Of a stretch of DNA of 64,000 bases, positions 52,944-61,176 are shown piece by piece. The notes beneath the pieces are model-generated. The model was not told the origin of the DNA. It did not search any database and saw only the letters and a program-made list of their open reading frames with translations. The stretch spans positions 1 through 64,000 of the forward strand of contig CAYSQA010000001.1 of assembly GCA_964433225.1 (NCBI GenBank), given 5' to 3'. Within the stretch, counting starts at the first letter, position 1; each line of letters opens with the position of its first letter. The stretch is from CG2-30-36-39 sp964433225 (GTDB taxonomy: Bacteria; Patescibacteriota; Microgenomatia; UBA1400; PJMF01). A program made the translations under genes and the position numbers.

Positions 52944-53279
52944 TTTGACCGCATGGTTGAAGCGGCTCAATCCCTACAAATCATTCCTGAAAATCAAGGC
53001 GTTGAGGTCTTGATGGCTAACTTTGACCAACAAGCTCTCGCCACGACCCTACAAGTAACAAATAAATTAAGACAACTGGGCATTAAAACCGAGCTTTACC
53101 CAAATATTGATAAACTAGGCAAACAATTCAAATACGCTGATCAAAATAAAATTCCCTATGTTTTTATCGTGGGTGAAGAAGAAACCAAAAACCAAACTGT
53201 CTCGATTAAAAACATGCAAACAGGTGAACAAAAAGTTATTAGTGTTGAAAAACTTGATTCATTCAGACAGACTTGGTAA
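52944..53279 (+). CDS. hisS: Histidyl-tRNA synthetase, C-terminal part
   Basis: Continuation of hisS after the gap, 111 residues to the stop. It is the anticodon-binding alpha/beta domain: VEVLMANFDQQALATTLQVTNKLRQLGIKTELYPNIDKLGKQFKYADQNKIPYVFIVGEEE followed by the short tail QTVSIKNMQTGEQKVISVEKL. It stays in frame with the N-terminal part across the 100 N, which does not prove the gap size. Confidence 0.92.
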   Translation, partial: FDRMVEAAQSLQIIPENQGVEVLMANFDQQALATTLQVTNKLRQLGIKTELYPNIDKLGKQFKYADQNKIPYVFIVGEEETKNQTVSIKNMQTGEQKVISVEKLDSFRQTW

Positions 53280-53301
53280 AACAATTGGTCCATGATATAA
53301 T
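53273..53301 (+). promoter_or_regulatory. Promoter of rpmE
   Basis: TTGGTA (53273-53278, overlapping the hisS stop), 17-base spacer, TATAAT (53296-53301). Leader of about 32 bases with an AGATA/TATCT-type hairpin and AAGGA before the ATG. Confidence 0.65.
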
Positions 53302-53339
53302 CTCTTTCTTCGAGATAGATATCTTATTTAAGGAAAAAA

Positions 53340-53696
53340 ATGAAAACAAATATACATCCTCAGTGGCACCATGACACTACCGTTACTTGTAGTTGTGGTA
53401 ACACTTTTACTACTGGTTCCACCAAACAAAACATCACTGTAGATATTTGTAGTGCTTGTCACCCTTTCTTTACCGGTGAAATGAAGTTCGTTGATCGTCA
53501 AGGTCGTGTTGATCGCTTTATGGCCAAAATGAGGTTGGCTCAAGATAAACAAGCTACTGCTAAAAAGAAAACTAAAGCTGCTAATGACAAAACCAATCAA
53601 CCAAAATCTTATCAAGAGATTTTGCGTGAACAAAAATCAACTCTTCAACAATCAGCTAAAGCTACTGCTGAAGAAGTCAAAGCTTCCACTAATTAG
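53340..53696 (+). CDS. rpmE: 50S ribosomal protein bL31 with C-terminal extension
   Basis: 118 residues; the bL31 core is about 70. The core begins MKTNIHPQWHHDTTVTCSCGNTFTTGS and contains four Cys (CSC and CSACHPF), so this is the zinc-binding form. FTGEMKFVDRQGRVDRF closes the core. A Lys/Gln/Ala-rich tail of about 45 residues follows. Strong promoter and ribosome-binding site. Confidence 0.95.
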   Translation: MKTNIHPQWHHDTTVTCSCGNTFTTGSTKQNITVDICSACHPFFTGEMKFVDRQGRVDRFMAKMRLAQDKQATAKKKTKAANDKTNQPKSYQEILREQKSTLQQSAKATAEEVKASTN

Positions 53697-53738
53697 CTCA
53701 TCAAACTAGGCTTAAACTCCTCTCTACCAATTAAGAGG

Positions 53739-53744
53739 TATAAT
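53739..53744 (+). promoter_or_regulatory. -10 box of prfA
   Basis: TATAAT at 53739-53744, 16 bases before the prfA ATG; no good -35 box. The leader would be about ten bases. Confidence 0.45.
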
Positions 53745-53760
53745 GAGGTTTATCTTTTCT

Positions 53761-54711
53761 ATGCATAATCCCTATCTTGAACAAATTAACCAACTAGCAA
53801 CAAAAATTGCTGAAAATCAGGCTTTACTTACTGATCCTGATTTAGGTGAATTGGCTCAAGCAGAAATTACTGAACTTGAAATTCAAAAAAAAGCCTTAGA
53901 AGACGCTGCTGAAGAGCTGTTACAAGGCTCCAAAGGTAGTGAGGGTGGTGAGACAGATACTTCTAAATCTAGTGCTATTTTGGAAATAAGAGGTGGAGCT
54001 GGTGGTGATGAGGCTAAAATCTGGGCCAATGATTTGTTGCGCATGTATCTAAGGTTTATTGAGAACAATAACCTTAAAATGGAATACATCGACGACCTGG
54101 TAATCAAGATTCGTGGTCGTATCGAGTTAGGTGAAGAAACTCTTTATGCTTATGATTTATTCAAATATGAGTCAGGAGTTCACCGAGTTCAAAGAGTACC
54201 TGAAACAGAAGCCCAAGGTAGAATTCATACTTCGACAGCTTCAGTGGCTGTTTTGCCAGAAATTAAGGAGAATGCGATTGAGATTAGAGATGAAGATCTG
54301 GAGTGGCAATTTATACGCGCTGGTGGAGCTGGTGGCCAATCAGTGAATAAGACTAGTAGTGCTGTCCGTTTAACCCATACTCCCTCTGGAATTGTCGTCA
54401 CTTCCAGTCAAGAGAGAAAACAAGCTCAAAATCGCCAAATTGCTTTGGAGTTACTTAGAGCCCAACTCTGGGAAATTGAAGAAGAAAAGAAACAAGCTGC
54501 TTTAGGAAATGCTCGAAAAGCCATCGGTCGTAACATGAGAGCTGAGAAGATTCGTACTTACAACTACCCTCAAAATCGAGTCACTGATCACCGGATTAAT
54601 GTTTCTTGGCATAGCTTAGAAACTATTATTGAAGGTGACATTAAAAAAATGTTGCTAGAGGTGAGGCAAAAGCTAGAAGCTCCAGAAGAAGAAACTAATC
54701 AGAGTGAGTAG
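53761..54711 (+). CDS. prfA: Peptide chain release factor 1
   Basis: 316 residues from ATG 53761; the usual length is about 360, the shortfall lying in the N-terminal helical domain. GGQ is present (RAGGAGGQSVNKTSSAVRLTHTPSGI) and catalyses peptidyl-tRNA hydrolysis. The stop-codon recognition loop RVQRVPETEAQGRIHTS is of RF1 type, with PET where PAT or PVT is usual. An ATG at 53743 lies inside the TATAAT box and is rejected. Ends with an acidic tail. Confidence 0.93.
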   Translation: MHNPYLEQINQLATKIAENQALLTDPDLGELAQAEITELEIQKKALEDAAEELLQGSKGSEGGETDTSKSSAILEIRGGAGGDEAKIWANDLLRMYLRFIENNNLKMEYIDDLVIKIRGRIELGEETLYAYDLFKYESGVHRVQRVPETEAQGRIHTSTASVAVLPEIKENAIEIRDEDLEWQFIRAGGAGGQSVNKTSSAVRLTHTPSGIVVTSSQERKQAQNRQIALELLRAQLWEIEEEKKQAALGNARKAIGRNMRAEKIRTYNYPQNRVTDHRINVSWHSLETIIEGDIKKMLLEVRQKLEAPEEETNQSE

Positions 54712-54860
54712 TAAACTAAAAAAACCCTTTTCCTCACCCTAATCTTCCATTTTCTCCTAAAAAATCAACAAAGTCTTACCATAACTCAAACTGGCCTAAC
54801 TGTAGCTAAAAAAACCATAAAAAATAACTTTTTATTAATACTTTTCCTGACCTAAACAAC

Positions 54861-54894
54861 TTGACTAAGTCCTAATAATATGATATTATAGGAC
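54861..54894 (+). promoter_or_regulatory. Promoter with near-perfect palindromic operator
   Basis: TTGACT (54861-54866), 17-base spacer, TATTAT with TGA extension (54881-54889). A palindrome with arms GTCCTAATAATAT and ATATTATAGGAC (54869-54894, one bulged base) covers the spacer and the -10. A repressor bound here would block transcription toward the lipoprotein gene. The preceding 54712-54860 shows nothing recognisable. Confidence 0.7.
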
Positions 54895-54924
54895 ATTATT
54901 TTAAACTGCTCTTTAACATCCTGC

Positions 54925-55017
54925 TGTAGGAAGACATTGGTTGTGATTAAGCCAAGAATCAATGCGATTTTTTACTTTTAATCACTCCCAAAAATCACAA
55001 TCGATTTGCTTCCTACA
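54925..55017. repeat. Two-step inverted repeat in the lipoprotein leader
   Basis: Outer arms TGTAGGAAG (54925-54933) and CTTCCTACA (55009-55017); inner arms TTGTGATT (54941-54948) and AATCACAA (54993-55000); both perfect, with a 7x8 internal loop and a 44-base terminal loop. Confidence 0.75.
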
Positions 55018-55037
55018 ATTTTACAGACCATATATTT

Positions 55038-55163
55038 CAGCGTCTGCTTTTCTTGAAGAGGATGTTTTTCTAACTTATAGATTTTTAAATGACTATTACT
55101 TATTATATTTTTTATTTCATTTAAATCTAAGTTTTTTCATTGTCTTCAATAAAGCGGACGCTG
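55038..55163. repeat. 126-base imperfect hairpin, MITE-like
   Basis: Outer arms at 55038-55059 and 55143-55163 match at 20 positions (CAGCGTC-GCTTT-TTGAAGA pattern). Inner arms at about 55073-55092 and 55125-55141 (AGATTT..AAATGA against TCATTTAAATCT) extend the pairing. The right end coincides with the switch from AT-rich to GC-rich DNA. No target duplication recognised. Confidence 0.7.
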
Positions 55164-55239
55164 AGATCTAGCTATTCGGCCAGACCACAGTCAGTGTAAC
55201 CTGGAAGTCCGACTAAAAAACCAAAAAGGTATTTCAATC

Positions 55240-56289
55240 ATGAAACAACAGTTTAAAACTGCAGGGATCTTCTTCCTTGCTTTTGCCCTTTTGCTCTCCG
55301 CCTGTGCCCCTACTGGCGTTGCCCCGGTTACTCCCGCGACCGGTAATGTCGAATCCTCCTCTGTTCTCCCTGAAGGCTCAGTTGATCATCCGGCCGGCGT
55401 TTATGTCTACGCCGACCTGAAACCGTATTTTGGCGACCCAATGGTCTCGGCTTGTATCGAAGCCATCGCTTACACAGCAATGACCTACGAAGAGCGAGGC
55501 GCGTACTGCGTCGTTCGCTATCTCAAACCGACAGCCAAAACCATGACGGTGGCAGAACTATCCCAGTCCATGGGCTTGGCCACGGTTTACGCCATCCGGC
55601 AGAACACCTGGCAAATTGCCACTCCTGAATCTGTAGCCCTGCCTTCCTTGTCCTGGCTGGGTCCAACTTTAATCGGTCTGGGGTATGCGTTCGGCGTAGG
55701 TACCACCTACGCGTACATCGCCACTTCAGAAACCTACGCCGCGAAAGTGGCGAGTTGGGAAATGGAAGCGTTGACTCCGGAAACCCAGGTCATTGTCCTT
55801 GGGTATGAAGGGGTCGTCACCACAACCTATTCACTGACCGGCGAAATCCCCAGCCTTACCAGCTGGGAACAGGCAAATGCTGAGTGGAATAAGTTGTACG
55901 CAACCGCGTCAACCATTCCGTTGACAGCAACTGCCAACATCGGAATGGACCAAAAGACCTTCAAAGGGCCGGCTGGCTCGACCTTTACCCTGACATATAT
56001 CGGTTTATCCAGCATGTGTCACATGAACCTGTTCACCCATCTGATGTGGTGGGACGGGAACCAGTGGCAACACAAGATGTTCGAGTCCAACATCAACCGG
56101 TCTGATGGTCCTTGCAAGCCGTGGGACTTTGTGGACATTTTCAGGCAACTAGCTGACAAAATCAGCGAATTTGCCAAAAACCTAACCACAGAACAATGGT
56201 TTTCTAGCAATGCCTACAAGGTCACTGAAGACCTAATGTACTTTGCCTTGAAAATGATTACAATCATCCTCAAGGGCATGGTCCCGTAA
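55240..56289 (+). CDS. Foreign-looking lipoprotein
   Basis: 349 residues. Signal peptide with lipobox LLLSACAPTG (Cys at about residue 22), then a Pro/Thr linker and an extracytoplasmic domain with no recognised family. Other features are a hydrophobic segment (WLGPTLIGLGYAFGVGTTYAYIA) in the middle and Cys residues in ACIEAIAY, AYCVV, SMCHMN and DGPCKPW. Base composition is clearly GC-richer than all neighbours, with codons such as CCG, GCG and GGC common until about 56130, after which it drops. Recent transfer, perhaps from a Chloroflexi-like donor, is inferred. Confidence 0.7.
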   Translation: MKQQFKTAGIFFLAFALLLSACAPTGVAPVTPATGNVESSSVLPEGSVDHPAGVYVYADLKPYFGDPMVSACIEAIAYTAMTYEERGAYCVVRYLKPTAKTMTVAELSQSMGLATVYAIRQNTWQIATPESVALPSLSWLGPTLIGLGYAFGVGTTYAYIATSETYAAKVASWEMEALTPETQVIVLGYEGVVTTTYSLTGEIPSLTSWEQANAEWNKLYATASTIPLTATANIGMDQKTFKGPAGSTFTLTYIGLSSMCHMNLFTHLMWWDGNQWQHKMFESNINRSDGPCKPWDFVDIFRQLADKISEFAKNLTTEQWFSSNAYKVTEDLMYFALKMITIILKGMVP

Positions 56290-56310
56290 AGCAAATCGAG
56301 TGTGAATCAG

Positions 56311-56346
56311 AAGTCTCGCTGTCGGTATCAACTGACAGCGGGGCTT
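56311..56346 (+). terminator. GC-rich hairpin after the foreign lipoprotein
   Basis: 13-bp stem AAGTCTCGCTGTC / GACAGCGGGGCTT (two G-T pairs) with a ten-base loop and no T-run, 22 bases after the stop. Looks like a terminator stem from a GC-richer donor. Confidence 0.6.
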
Positions 56347-56363
56347 CCCGCTCATATAAATAC

Positions 56364-56387
56364 ACCACTTTAATAAGTGGTTTTTTT
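56364..56387 (+). terminator. Intrinsic terminator
   Basis: 7-bp stem ACCACTT / AAGTGGT, TAAT loop, seven T. It stops plus-strand transcripts before the convergent MFS gene, whose stop codon lies in the T-run. Confidence 0.85.
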
Positions 56388-57582
56388 AAGTCAATTTACC
56401 CAATGAAGACAGTTGTTTATATCTGATTAATTGTGGCACCAACAATCCAACCATCACTAACCCCAGAATCCACGCAAACTCATTCGGTGAACTTTGTTCA
56501 ATCATGTCACCAATAAAATAAGCTAATAAAACAAATGGTAAATCAGATAATAACGCCATTGTTGATAAAGCAGTCGCTCGGTTTTTTGAGTCAATAAACT
56601 CATTTAATAATAAAGATTTCGAATTATTAAAAGTAGTCGAGCTACTAATTCTGATAAAAATCAAAAACATGCCCCCAATTACTCCCACCCATTTGGCGCC
56701 CAAGAAAGAAACCACCAAAAATAATGAAGCCAAAACAGCCAATTTTCCTGCAGAGAACTTAGCCCTCAATTTGGGATAATAATGAGCTGCCAAAGCTGCT
56801 ACCAAATAGCCAAAACCAAACAATAAGCCGACTTCTTTACCACCCAAACCGTATTCTCTAGCTTGAGAGATTCCCAAGATTTTAGCTGCAATCACATAAC
56901 CTGCCGCAATAGTAATTAAAATGAAAGTAATTGAGCGGTTTTTTTTCTGAGCAAAAAGTTCTTTAAAACCAGTTAAGTTTTGTTTTAAGTATGTTTTAAA
57001 AGAAAAAACTTGTGAATCTACTTTTGGCTCAACTAAAAAGAAACTTAAGCCTAGTGCCACCAACGTAAAAACTAGAGTAACCACATAAGGTAGGGTTGGA
57101 TCTAGATCAAACATCCACCCTCCCAAGATTGCAGAAATAAATAAAGCCAACCAACTAAAAGTTTCATTCTTTGCCACTACTTGAACAAAGAGCCCTTCAT
57201 TTTTTTCATCTTTAAGGGTGTCATATTGCAAAGACTCTAATGCCCCAGACCATAAGGCTTGGGATAAACCTTGAATCAATCTAGCTACTAAAAACCACCA
57301 AAAAGTCTTTCCCACAATAATCAGTAAAAAAGAAATTGCGCCAAAAACTCTTGACAAGATTAGGGTTTTCTTTCTGCCAATCACATCAGCAATGGCCCCA
57401 GTGGGAATCTCTAATAAACTCCCGGCAATGGTCGTAGCAGCACCAATTAAAGCGACTTCTTTAAAATCAAGAAACTGTAAAAAATAAAATATCCAGATAG
57501 CAATCGGAAAATAAAGTTCCCATTGAAACACTAACAACCAAGAAATGAAAATATTTCTTGAATACTTTGGTTTGGCAGTCAT
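56386..57582 (-). CDS. MFS transporter
   Basis: 398 residues with about twelve membrane helices. The MFS loop 2-3 signature is visible as GAIADVIGRKKTLILSRVFG. Similar segments resemble drug/efflux or uncharacterised MFS groups; substrate not predictable. Four bases downstream of the ctp gene in one transcription unit. Confidence 0.85.
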   Translation of the reverse strand: MTAKPKYSRNIFISWLLVFQWELYFPIAIWIFYFLQFLDFKEVALIGAATTIAGSLLEIPTGAIADVIGRKKTLILSRVFGAISFLLIIVGKTFWWFLVARLIQGLSQALWSGALESLQYDTLKDEKNEGLFVQVVAKNETFSWLALFISAILGGWMFDLDPTLPYVVTLVFTLVALGLSFFLVEPKVDSQVFSFKTYLKQNLTGFKELFAQKKNRSITFILITIAAGYVIAAKILGISQAREYGLGGKEVGLLFGFGYLVAALAAHYYPKLRAKFSAGKLAVLASLFLVVSFLGAKWVGVIGGMFLIFIRISSSTTFNNSKSLLLNEFIDSKNRATALSTMALLSDLPFVLLAYFIGDMIEQSSPNEFAWILGLVMVGLLVPQLIRYKQLSSLGKLT

Positions 57583-57586
57583 GTCT

Positions 57587-58894
57587 TTATAAAGATTCGA
57601 TACCCTTTAACAACACTTCATCTTGCTCTGTTTCAGGATCATTTTTTACTTCAACATCCACTGGAATGCCTTCCTCATGAATCCATTCTCCTTCTGGCAT
57701 TAACCAACGACCAATCGTGATATGCACCCCTCCACCATTAGATAGTTCTCTTCTATCCTGGACAGTCCCCTTACCAAAAGTTCTTTCTCCTACCAACTTT
57801 GCCCCAACATTATCCTTTAAAGCTCCAGCGACAATTTCAGAAGCAGAAGCACTGCCTTTATTAACAAGGACAATCGTTGGTATACCGACTAATCTAGCCT
57901 TACCTTTGGCACTAAAATCTCTAGTCTGAACCTTACCTTTTTGAGAAACAACTATTCCACTCTTAAAAAACTCACTAGCAACAGTAATTGAGGTATCAAA
58001 AAACCCACCTGGATTATTTCTGACATCCAATACTATGCCTGAGAGAGTCGATTTATTGGCCAAAATCTTCTCGACAGCGTCGTTCCATTCAGCTTCAGTT
58101 CTTTCACCAAATCTGGTTAATTTAAGATAAGCAACTTTTTTACCAGCATGTTCAACAAACTCTAACTCTACTGATTTGACAACAATCTCATCTCTGATGA
58201 TCTCTATCTCAAAAGGGCCTCTTTCTTTATCAGTAAGTCGATAAAGAGTTAGAGTAACTGGCTCTCCTTTGCCACCTCGGATACTATTAACTGCTTTGTT
58301 TAAAGACCAACCAGTCGTATCTTCATCCAATCCAGTTTTCTTATCTTCAACATGAATAATCAAGTCTCCAGCTTCTACCCCAGCTTTTTGTGCTGGACTA
58401 TCATCTAACGGAGCCACTACTGCCAAGGTGTTATCAATATAACCAAGCTCAATACCCACTCCATAAAAACTACCAGCCAAATCTTCTCCATTGCGTTGAT
58501 TATCCTCTGGAGGCAAATAGGCTGTATAGGGATCACCCAAAGAAGCAGTCATGCCAGCAATTGCCCCATGCACCATTTTTTCGGCATCAAGTTTTTCCGG
58601 TTCTAAGTATTCCTTTTCCAAATAACCCCAAACTTCCCAAAAGGTATTAAAGTTAACAGTATCATCCTGTGGCTTGGGGTCACCGGTTAACCTTGAAGAC
58701 TGCCTGATTTGTTCTTTGGAAATTGAGCTTGAAATAAATGCAATTTTTTCCAAACCAAATGGCAATTTACCTGTTTTAGAGAATTGAAAACCAATTAGCG
58801 CTCCCACCCACAACAATAAAATAACCACCACTGTATTGAGTAGGTTTTGCAGATTAAAAATCTGATTTTTTTTGGGTAAAGTAATTGATTTCAT
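57587..58894 (-). CDS. C-terminal processing peptidase (S41)
   Basis: 435 residues: an N-terminal membrane helix (about 14-35), a helical segment, a PDZ domain (GIELGYIDNTLAVVAPLDDSPAQKAGVEAGDLIIHV), then the S41 catalytic domain. The Ser/Lys dyad is visible in VNKGSASASEIVAGALKDN and ERTFGKGTVQ. It would act outside the membrane on tails of envelope proteins or in protein quality control. Confidence 0.93.
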   Translation of the reverse strand: MKSITLPKKNQIFNLQNLLNTVVVILLLWVGALIGFQFSKTGKLPFGLEKIAFISSSISKEQIRQSSRLTGDPKPQDDTVNFNTFWEVWGYLEKEYLEPEKLDAEKMVHGAIAGMTASLGDPYTAYLPPEDNQRNGEDLAGSFYGVGIELGYIDNTLAVVAPLDDSPAQKAGVEAGDLIIHVEDKKTGLDEDTTGWSLNKAVNSIRGGKGEPVTLTLYRLTDKERGPFEIEIIRDEIVVKSVELEFVEHAGKKVAYLKLTRFGERTEAEWNDAVEKILANKSTLSGIVLDVRNNPGGFFDTSITVASEFFKSGIVVSQKGKVQTRDFSAKGKARLVGIPTIVLVNKGSASASEIVAGALKDNVGAKLVGERTFGKGTVQDRRELSNGGGVHITIGRWLMPEGEWIHEEGIPVDVEVKNDPETEQDEVLLKGIESL

Positions 58895-58941
58895 ATGAAC
58901 GACTTATTGTAACCCTTCAGCCTCATCAGGTACAGAGAAAT

Positions 58942-60723
58942 TTATTTGACCGTCACACTTTTAGCTAGATTTCTTGGCTTATCAGGGTCATTACCTAATT
59001 TAATCGCCAAGTAGTAAGCCAAAAGCTGAAAAGGAATGACCTTAGTAATTGGGTCAAGTTCCCCAAGTTCAGGTGCAACCAAATGCACATCAAAAAAATC
59101 ATTGTTTTCTTGAGCAATACCGACTACCTTAGCACCTCTAGCCTTAACTTCCGCCAAAGCACTAATAACTTCATGTTGTTCCTGAATATCTCCTCCCACA
59201 ATACCAATTACAAAAGTGCCTTTTTCAATCAAAGCGATTACCCCATGTTTTAGTTCTCCAGCTGAAAAACCTTCAAAGTGCTTATAACTGATCTCCTTGA
59301 CTTTTAAAGCACCCTCCAAAGCAGTATAAAAATGTTGATTTTTACCCAAAACAAAGACGTGTTCTTGATTGGCTAATTGTTGAGCTAGTTTTTTAAATAC
59401 TGTTTGGTGGTGGTGATCTGAAAAGTATGCTTGAAGTTGGTCAGCCAGTTGACGAATATTTTGTTGAGCTTGATCATATTTTCCCATGACTGTTTGAGCT
59501 AATAAATAACCCCAAACCAACTGAGACGTATAAGCTTTAGTGGAAGCAACACAAATTTCTGGACCTGATCTGGAAAAAAATTGGTAATCAGAAAATCTGG
59601 TCAAAGTTGAACCAACCATATTAACAATACTAGCCACCTCAACTTGTTTTTCTTTCAATTGTTCAATAACTGCTAACGTATCGGCTGTTTCTCCACTTTG
59701 ACTAACCGCAATCACCAAATCTTTTTGGGTAATTAGGGGCAAATAATTTGCTGATTCATAAGCTTTAAGTTCAAAAGCATTAATCCTAACCGTCCTTAAA
59801 AACCTAGCAATTTGCCCAGCAGCAAAAGCCGCTGTACCAGCTCCCAGTGTATAAACTTTGTCAGCCATCTTGATTTTATTAACCAACTTAGAAAAATCTT
59901 GCTCACTATAACTAGCTGCTTCGATTACCGTGTGTTGTTGCTCAAAAATCTCCTTGACCATAAAGTGCGGAAAGCCATCTTTATCTATCTTTTCTGCTTG
60001 TTGGGTCAAGAGATGTTTCTTAAAATTAAGTTTTTTGCCTGTTTTAACAGCAAACAATTGCACATTCCCATGACTAATTTCCACTAATTGGCCATCTAAT
60101 ACATAAATTAGTTCAGGCACATTGCCCAATAAAGGCATCGTGTCAGAAGCCAAATAAACTTCTTGTCGACCGACTCCCACTACCAACGGAGAACCTTGCC
60201 GAACAGCAATAATTGTTTCGGTTAATTTATCCAAAACTACAAAAGTATTTCTGCCTGTTAACTGCAAAAAAGTTTGGCTAACAGCAACTCTCAAGTCTTT
60301 AGTCTGCTGTAGCTGATAGTGCAGTAAATGTACAATTACCTCGGTATCGGTTTGGGTGGTAAATTTATAACCAAGTTTTTTAAGTTGGTCTTTGAGTGGC
60401 AAAAAATTTTCAACAATACCATTTTGTACTACTGCAAATCTGCCATCAATTGATAAATGAGGGTGAGCATTATTCTTAGTCACGCCACCATGAGTTGCCC
60501 ACCGAGTGTGACCAATCCCAAGCAAAGAAGGTTTTTTGTTTTTAGCAGCCAAACCAGTAATTTGGCCAGTTTTTTTATCAATAAAAATACCATGATCAGT
60601 AGTTAGAGCTACGCCCCAAGAGTCATAACCACGATACTCCATAGTCTTGAGCCCCGTAATAATTTTATTTGCTACTTGGGTTTGGTTGTTGAGGTTACTA
60701 CTGTAACCAATAATGCCACACAT
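58942..60723 (-). CDS. glmS: Glutamine-fructose-6-phosphate aminotransferase (isomerizing)
   Basis: Makes glucosamine-6-phosphate, the first step to UDP-GlcNAc for peptidoglycan. 593 residues: an Ntn-type glutaminase domain starting with the catalytic Cys (MCGIIGYSS), with GHTRWATHGG, then two SIS domains (KVYTLGAGTAAFAAGQIARF, VAVSQSGETADTLAVIE, CVASTKAYTSQ, KHGVIALIEKG). The tail NLAKSVTVK is the universal GlmS ending. Good AGAAGGGA site; no glmS ribozyme seen in the leader. Confidence 0.97.
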   Translation of the reverse strand: MCGIIGYSSNLNNQTQVANKIITGLKTMEYRGYDSWGVALTTDHGIFIDKKTGQITGLAAKNKKPSLLGIGHTRWATHGGVTKNNAHPHLSIDGRFAVVQNGIVENFLPLKDQLKKLGYKFTTQTDTEVIVHLLHYQLQQTKDLRVAVSQTFLQLTGRNTFVVLDKLTETIIAVRQGSPLVVGVGRQEVYLASDTMPLLGNVPELIYVLDGQLVEISHGNVQLFAVKTGKKLNFKKHLLTQQAEKIDKDGFPHFMVKEIFEQQHTVIEAASYSEQDFSKLVNKIKMADKVYTLGAGTAAFAAGQIARFLRTVRINAFELKAYESANYLPLITQKDLVIAVSQSGETADTLAVIEQLKEKQVEVASIVNMVGSTLTRFSDYQFFSRSGPEICVASTKAYTSQLVWGYLLAQTVMGKYDQAQQNIRQLADQLQAYFSDHHHQTVFKKLAQQLANQEHVFVLGKNQHFYTALEGALKVKEISYKHFEGFSAGELKHGVIALIEKGTFVIGIVGGDIQEQHEVISALAEVKARGAKVVGIAQENNDFFDVHLVAPELGELDPITKVIPFQLLAYYLAIKLGNDPDKPRNLAKSVTVK

Positions 60724-60889
60724 GGTGTTCCCTTCTTTTTTGAAAGCAAAACCTTCAAAAAAATATTTGTTAAAAACGCTATAACAAAGTAACTACACTA
60801 AAATTAGTGAGTTCACGCCGTAGATAGCTATAAAGGGAAATAATGAAGGGGTGTGAAGTTGTCTTTGGCCCAAAATTTACAGATTGGTT
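60724..60889. other. glmS upstream spacer
   Basis: On the minus strand it contains a 6-bp hairpin CACTAA/TTAGTG (60797-60810) and a TTTGAA/TTCAAA hairpin close to the glmS start (60739-60758). No gene seen. Confidence 0.5.
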
Positions 60890-61064
60890 TTAAACTTCTT
60901 CTTGAGGTATACCCATACCTGAGGGTTTCCGCAGATGCTTTCTTTTGTGGTTAGTAAAAAAAGCCCGATTGTTGCCTTTCAAAGCAACCCCTCTTCCTCG
61001 TTTTCCAGACTTATAAGCAAAATCTGGACCACACGCTCTTTTCTTGCAAGCAACATTTGCTCAC
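60890..61064 (-). pseudogene. Small basic ribosomal-protein-like ORF (possibly bL28) with a frameshift
   Basis: From GTG 61064 the frame reads MSKCC and stops after 17 codons. One base further it continues VACKKRACGPDFAYKSGKRGRGVALKGNNRAFFTNHKRKHLRKPSG and stops at 60890. Skipping one base after the third codon gives MSKVACKKRACG..., a 57-residue very basic protein. The position after rpsF-ssb-rpsR and NNRAFFTNHKRKHL resemble bL28, but the match is weak and the usual C terminus is absent. The open frame has no usable start codon of its own, so either one base is an assembly error or frameshifting is used. Confidence 0.45.
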
Positions 61065-61121
61065 CTTTAAGAAAAAGCATAGCAACCTCAACTTAAAATG
61101 TCAAAAAATCCACCCCAAACA

Positions 61122-61149
61122 AATTCCGCACCTCTTATGGTGCGGAATT
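61122..61149. terminator. Strong hairpin after rpsR
   Basis: Perfect 11-bp stem AATTCCGCACC / GGTGCGGAATT with a six-base loop, 27 bases downstream of the rpsR stop on the minus strand. T-run is poor, so it may be a 3'-end stabiliser or weak terminator. Confidence 0.65.
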
Positions 61150-61176
61150 AATTACTTTCAAAACTAAAACAAATTT

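Noticed and set aside
54962..55171. Open frame of 69 codons in the foreign-segment leader.
   Set aside because: It runs through both hairpins, has low-complexity Phe/Leu/Tyr content and no ribosome-binding site; its ends mirror each other only because of the inverted repeat.
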